Shown here: piece by piece, positions 60,918-64,000 of the stretch
How the letters are laid out: every line of letters starts with the position of its first letter
How positions within the stretch are numbered: the stretch's first letter is position 1
Assembly: GCA_020746105.1 (NCBI GenBank)
Contig: CM036618.1
Location: 18,583,001-18,647,000, forward strand
Length of the DNA: 64,000 nucleotides
Direction: 5' to 3'
DNA from: Trogon surrucura
Lineage: Eukaryota; Chordata; Aves; Trogoniformes; Trogonidae
Notes under the pieces: generated by a model
What the model saw: only the letters and a program-made list of their open reading frames with translations
What the model was told of the DNA's origin: nothing
Database searches by the model: none
Program-made: the position numbers and the translations under genes

Positions 60918-61320
60918 ACGCGGTCTGTTCCAAAGAACTTGAGGTGGAATTTAAGGAGGTGGCCAAGGGGTCAGGTCTGTTTGCCTAATTTCCAGCAGCC
61001 TGAATGTGAGAGAAAGGCAGGTCGGGTCTGTGGAGACCTGGCTCCACTCTGCTGGGCGGGAAGCTGCTATGCGCCGGAGCCCGAGAGCTGCCCAGGCATC
61101 GCGGATAATAAGCCCTGCGGAGAGTGGGATCGAGACCTGGAGTGCGATGCTGACTTAATGTGGCCGTCTGGCTCGTGGAGCAGGTTGACATAGCCCGTGA
61201 GGGAGCCCACTGCCTCTTCTTCGGCACTGCGGGAAGACGGTCCCTCGGTAAACCTTCGCTTTCTGTCAGCATCCGCTCTCCTTTTGCTAAGTTCTGTTAC
61301 CGTAATGATGCCATCTCGGT
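60918..61320. promoter_or_regulatory. Isolated CpG-rich patch; possible unmethylated island or undetected exon
   Basis: By hand count there are about 23 CpG dinucleotides in 400 bp, in a neighbourhood that otherwise has very few. G+C is visibly raised (for example TGCGCCGGAGCCCGAGAGCT). Such clusters in vertebrate genomes usually mark unmethylated regulatory DNA, promoters or conserved exons. A plus-strand frame at 60864-61193 is rich in Cys, but I recognise no domain in it. A splice-acceptor-like tract ends near 60915 and a possible donor CTCG/GTAAAC lies near 61243. It is not a recognised repeat. Function is unproven. Confidence 0.4.
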
Positions 61321-62725
61321 GTCCTTCATTATTCTCCCCACTGTCATTCCCAGGGGGTCTGATTAAAATCAGTGGAAAGCTCCCCTGGATTTTACTGGCT
61401 TTGGTGCTTGGGTACTGCTCCTTAATTTGCCTTTCTCGTCTGTTTTTAACTCTGCTTTCTGTTTAGACTCACTTTTGCCATGTTCTTTGCATCCCTCATC
61501 TTCCCCCACTTTTGTATACTTTTATTCCTATTCCTGACCTGCTCGACAACTGTTAAATTACTTAGGCAGTGAGTGAAATGCACATTAAAGATGTGCTTTC
61601 AGCTTTGAGCTAAAATGTGTTGACAGGACTCACAAGAGGCCAAAAGGAGACATGGAAAAGTGGCATCGTTTTGGTTGAAGAAAAGCTAGAAAAATTACTC
61701 TCATCATATCTGAGGATTAGCCATGGTTTTGTGGCAGCACTCCTGGCTGCTTTAATGAGGTCACGAGTTTACTCTTATTGTGTAGAAACAGTTTTAATTG
61801 GTGATAATTTTAACACTTGTTTAACAAAATGGCAACTGGAATTGGGTTCTATCTGTAGTATACCACACTATACAGTGTAAATCAAAAGTAGTGTTATTCA
61901 AACTTATGTTCTTCTTGATTAGCAGTACTTTAAAAGAAATCAGACTCTAACACACTCCTCAATTTCAGAAATTATACTGTATTTCCATTTATAACCTGAC
62001 ATAATTCCCACACAGCATATGGTATTAATCTGGTGTAAACACCATGTTATGATGATACCCGAACACATACAGCTGACATGAAAATGTCTTCAAGTACAAT
62101 ATTTCCAAAAGCAATTATGTCTATATGGTTGGTAGTTAGCTTGCTGTGTGAATTTTTATTTCTTATTCATACAATCCATGAAGGTACACAGGATGAAACT
62201 ATTTATGAAAAAGAAGAGATTTTCATTATTTGCAAAAAAGAAAAAAGATAAAATTCAAGAGGGTCTACTTTTTTTTTGGTCTGTCAGGCTTGCATAAGGG
62301 AATCTCACCCTCATGTGAACACAGTATTTTTGCAGTGGTGGAGTTTATTTTGTTTGCGTTGCAGAGTGGACGTGTGGATTAGTACAAGGAATACAGTGAC
62401 ACAAAGTGAAACTGATGACATTTTGGTGAGAGAAAATTGTTTCCAAAAGAAATATTTAAGGAAATTTTGAAATTCTATGTCAAAGTAGTCCTCTTCCTGA
62501 TGTGTGTATGCCCCAGATATCAACCTCTGCTAGTAACCAGCATTTTTCAATGTTCTTCCCAAGAAGAACCTTGTCCAGGTAGATGCATCTGTGAAATCCT
62601 TAAAAAAAGTTGCCCAACACTGGAGTTAAGCCAATCATTTTCTTAAAAGGAGATAAATAAAAGCATGCCTTTTGGAAAGTAAGTGCTTGTGGATGGTAAT
62701 ATTTTTGCTTGAACACTTGCCAGTA
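61321..62725. other. Anonymous non-coding DNA
   Basis: No gene or classifiable repeat is recognised. A T run lies near 62270-62278. Open frames are under 90 codons without motifs. Confidence 0.5.
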
Positions 62726-62790
62726 GGGCCAGATTCACAGCTGGTGTAAACTTTTCTAGTGCCATTGAGTTAGCACCAGTTTGAGATGGA
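62726..62790. repeat. Hairpin-forming interspersed repeat, member 2
   Basis: GGGCCAGATTCACAGCTGGT followed by GTAAACTTT and then TGCCATTGAGTTAGCACCAG. The words CTGGTG (62741) and CACCAG (62774) are inverted to each other. The order gggccagattcacagctggtgtaaa ... ccattgagttagcaccag fits the same old palindromic repeat theme as 57262 and 63185. Confidence 0.5.
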
Positions 62791-63184
62791 AGGTTCATTG
62801 ATTAAGATGAAGTGCAGCTTTTTCACAGATTGTTTGTAGCTCCACCTGCTACCCACACTCTCAATTTTTTTTAGCCTTTGCTAGTCCCTTTTTTTCTTCC
62901 TGAGGATCCTTTCTTAAATATGTTCCCAAGGAAAACAAAATAAGGCAACCTCAGCATCATATTCTCATAATGAAAAGGAACTGCTCAACAATCCATCTCT
63001 GCACTCATTAGCATCAGTATAAATCCACAATGACTTCATTTTAATTACTTCATACTTGCATTACACTCAATAACAGTAGGTTAGGCTGTTGATGGCTTTC
63101 TAAAGTGAGCATTTCCAGCTGATCCCTATTGTCCAGTACAATATCTTAATTTTAAAAAATGAGATGGCTAAATAAATTGCAATG
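62791..63184. other. Anonymous non-coding DNA between two repeat pieces
   Basis: No gene is recognised. A+T-rich, single-copy in appearance. Confidence 0.5.
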
Positions 63185-63262
63185 GGACAGGTGTAAACCT
63201 GGAACAACTGCACTGAAAATTTACACTAGTGTGGCTAAGAATTGAATTTAGCCCATTTGGTT
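63185..63262. repeat. Hairpin-forming interspersed repeat, member 3
   Basis: GTGTAAA (63191) and TTTACAC (63220) form an inverted pair around AACTGCACTGAAAA, followed by AGTGTGGCTAAGAATTGAAT and TTAGCCC. On the minus strand it begins GGGCTAAATTCAATTCTTAG, like gggccaaattcaattctgag in the recalled consensus of this palindromic repeat. Confidence 0.5.
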
Positions 63263-64000
63263 GAATTCCTTTTAAGGGTTGCTTCATGTTCAAGCATCCA
63301 CCAGAGATTAGATGGAAACCAGCAGCAGTGTTGTTATCTCCGGTAGGAGCAGGACACCAGAGGTGAAAGGGTAACGCATTATCACGCTGCACCACCTGGC
63401 CCATCCAACCCAATTTGAGCAACCATAATTGTATTGATCACTTCTTGTGCTCATGACTAATGACCTCTAGCTGCAACCTTGCATTTTCTAAATCTTATAT
63501 TCGGATTTAATAATAAGATTTGATTAAAAATTGCCATTAGCCAATGCCAATGATTAGTCAGCAGGACTGAATGCCGCCAAGTTCCAATGAGTTTCATTAT
63601 TCTGGAATTAAAAAGGACAGAGAACTTCTCCGGGTTAATAATACAATGATTCTGTCTCAATCAGTAATGAAAGAAAACAACTCTAATGTACAAATGTAGC
63701 GAAATGTATGACTCTTATTAATAACTGCATTTTACAGAGAAGTGTTTGAAGAATTAAAGGGACTTTGCCACAGATGGTGGCAACAGTTTGCTTTTACTTC
63801 TTATATTTGATTGGAAAGCCACTGTCAGATGGTGTGTGAGGGGGCATTTTCCTAAAGAAAGGCATTTCCTTTGATGAAACAAAAATGTAGGGTTCATTCG
63901 GTTTCTCCATATGCATCCCTGCCATAACAAAGCAATGCACACTGTGTATAGGCAAAAATGAATTGTGATGGCTTTAGAAAATGACAAGGGGATTGGTCCA
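63263..64000. other. Anonymous non-coding DNA
   Basis: No gene is recognised. About 63420-63620 is A+T-rich with TAAT and ATTA words and no repeat character, a weak candidate for conserved non-coding DNA. Open frames on the minus strand are under 85 codons. Confidence 0.45.

Noticed and set aside
60864..61193. Cys-rich 109-codon open frame as a secreted protein gene
   Set aside because: The leader is hydrophobic, but the frame crosses the splice-acceptor-like site and no Cys-spacing family is recognised. Kept only as part of the CpG-rich patch.
1..64000. tRNA, rRNA, CRISPR arrays, LTR retroviral elements, bacterial operons
   Set aside because: I looked for cloverleaf B-box words, regular direct-repeat arrays, paired LTRs with a primer-binding site, retroviral protein motifs and tightly packed genes, and saw none that could be supported.

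Overview
The window looks like nuclear DNA from a bird. The evidence is its repeat content. There are several CR1 retrotransposons (a non-LTR, chicken-repeat-1 LINE family), some ending in the short ATTCTGTGA-type repeats typical of avian CR1. Beneath them lie much older, degraded CR1-like and MIR-like relics of the kind shared among amniotes. I see no Alu, B1 or L1, no bacterial gene organisation, and no recognisable host protein-coding exon. The sequence is mostly A+T-rich with many homopolymer tracts. It is best read as intergenic or intronic DNA. The species cannot be fixed from sequence alone, and another sauropsid is not strictly excluded.

Layout. 1-1994: anonymous DNA. 1995-2735: degraded internal piece of CR1 ORF2 on the minus strand. 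2736-6179: anonymous DNA with one possible ancient SINE-like relic. 6180-8247: the best CR1 copy (A), plus strand, 5'-truncated, whose reverse-transcriptase frame is broken by one stop codon and one small deletion. It is preceded in frame by about 100 non-CR1 codons. 8248-27997: anonymous DNA with small tandem repeats, an alternating purine-pyrimidine tract and one MIR-like relic. 28024-28576: CR1 copy B, the intact C-terminal end of ORF2. 30930-33970: three minus-strand CR1 3' fragments. 35695-36300: two MIR-like relics. 41525-45046: a CR1 cluster made of copy C (+), a very short inverted young stub (-) and copy D (+). Copy D runs from the esterase end of ORF1 through a deleted endonuclease and a long reverse-transcriptase frame to the 3' end. 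47645-52070: two ancient plus-strand CR1 relics, one carrying an internal minisatellite. 57140-57345: an ancient CR1 3' end beside a hairpin-forming repeat. 60385-60425: a TA/TG alternating tract. 60918-61320: an isolated CpG-rich patch. 62726-63262: two more pieces resembling the hairpin repeat.

How it fits together. Nothing here works as a pathway or operon. The recognisable coding sequence is all retrotransposon ORF1/ORF2, and every copy is disabled by truncation, stops, frameshifts or deletion. The window records several ages of CR1 activity: very old amniote-type relics, intermediate copies (C, D, E) and young avian copies (A, B and the 42250 stub). I did not find a convincing undescribed system. 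The items most worth checking are the CpG-rich patch near 61 kb, the hybrid open frame at 5879, the nested CR1 cluster at 41.5-45 kb and the hairpin repeat family.
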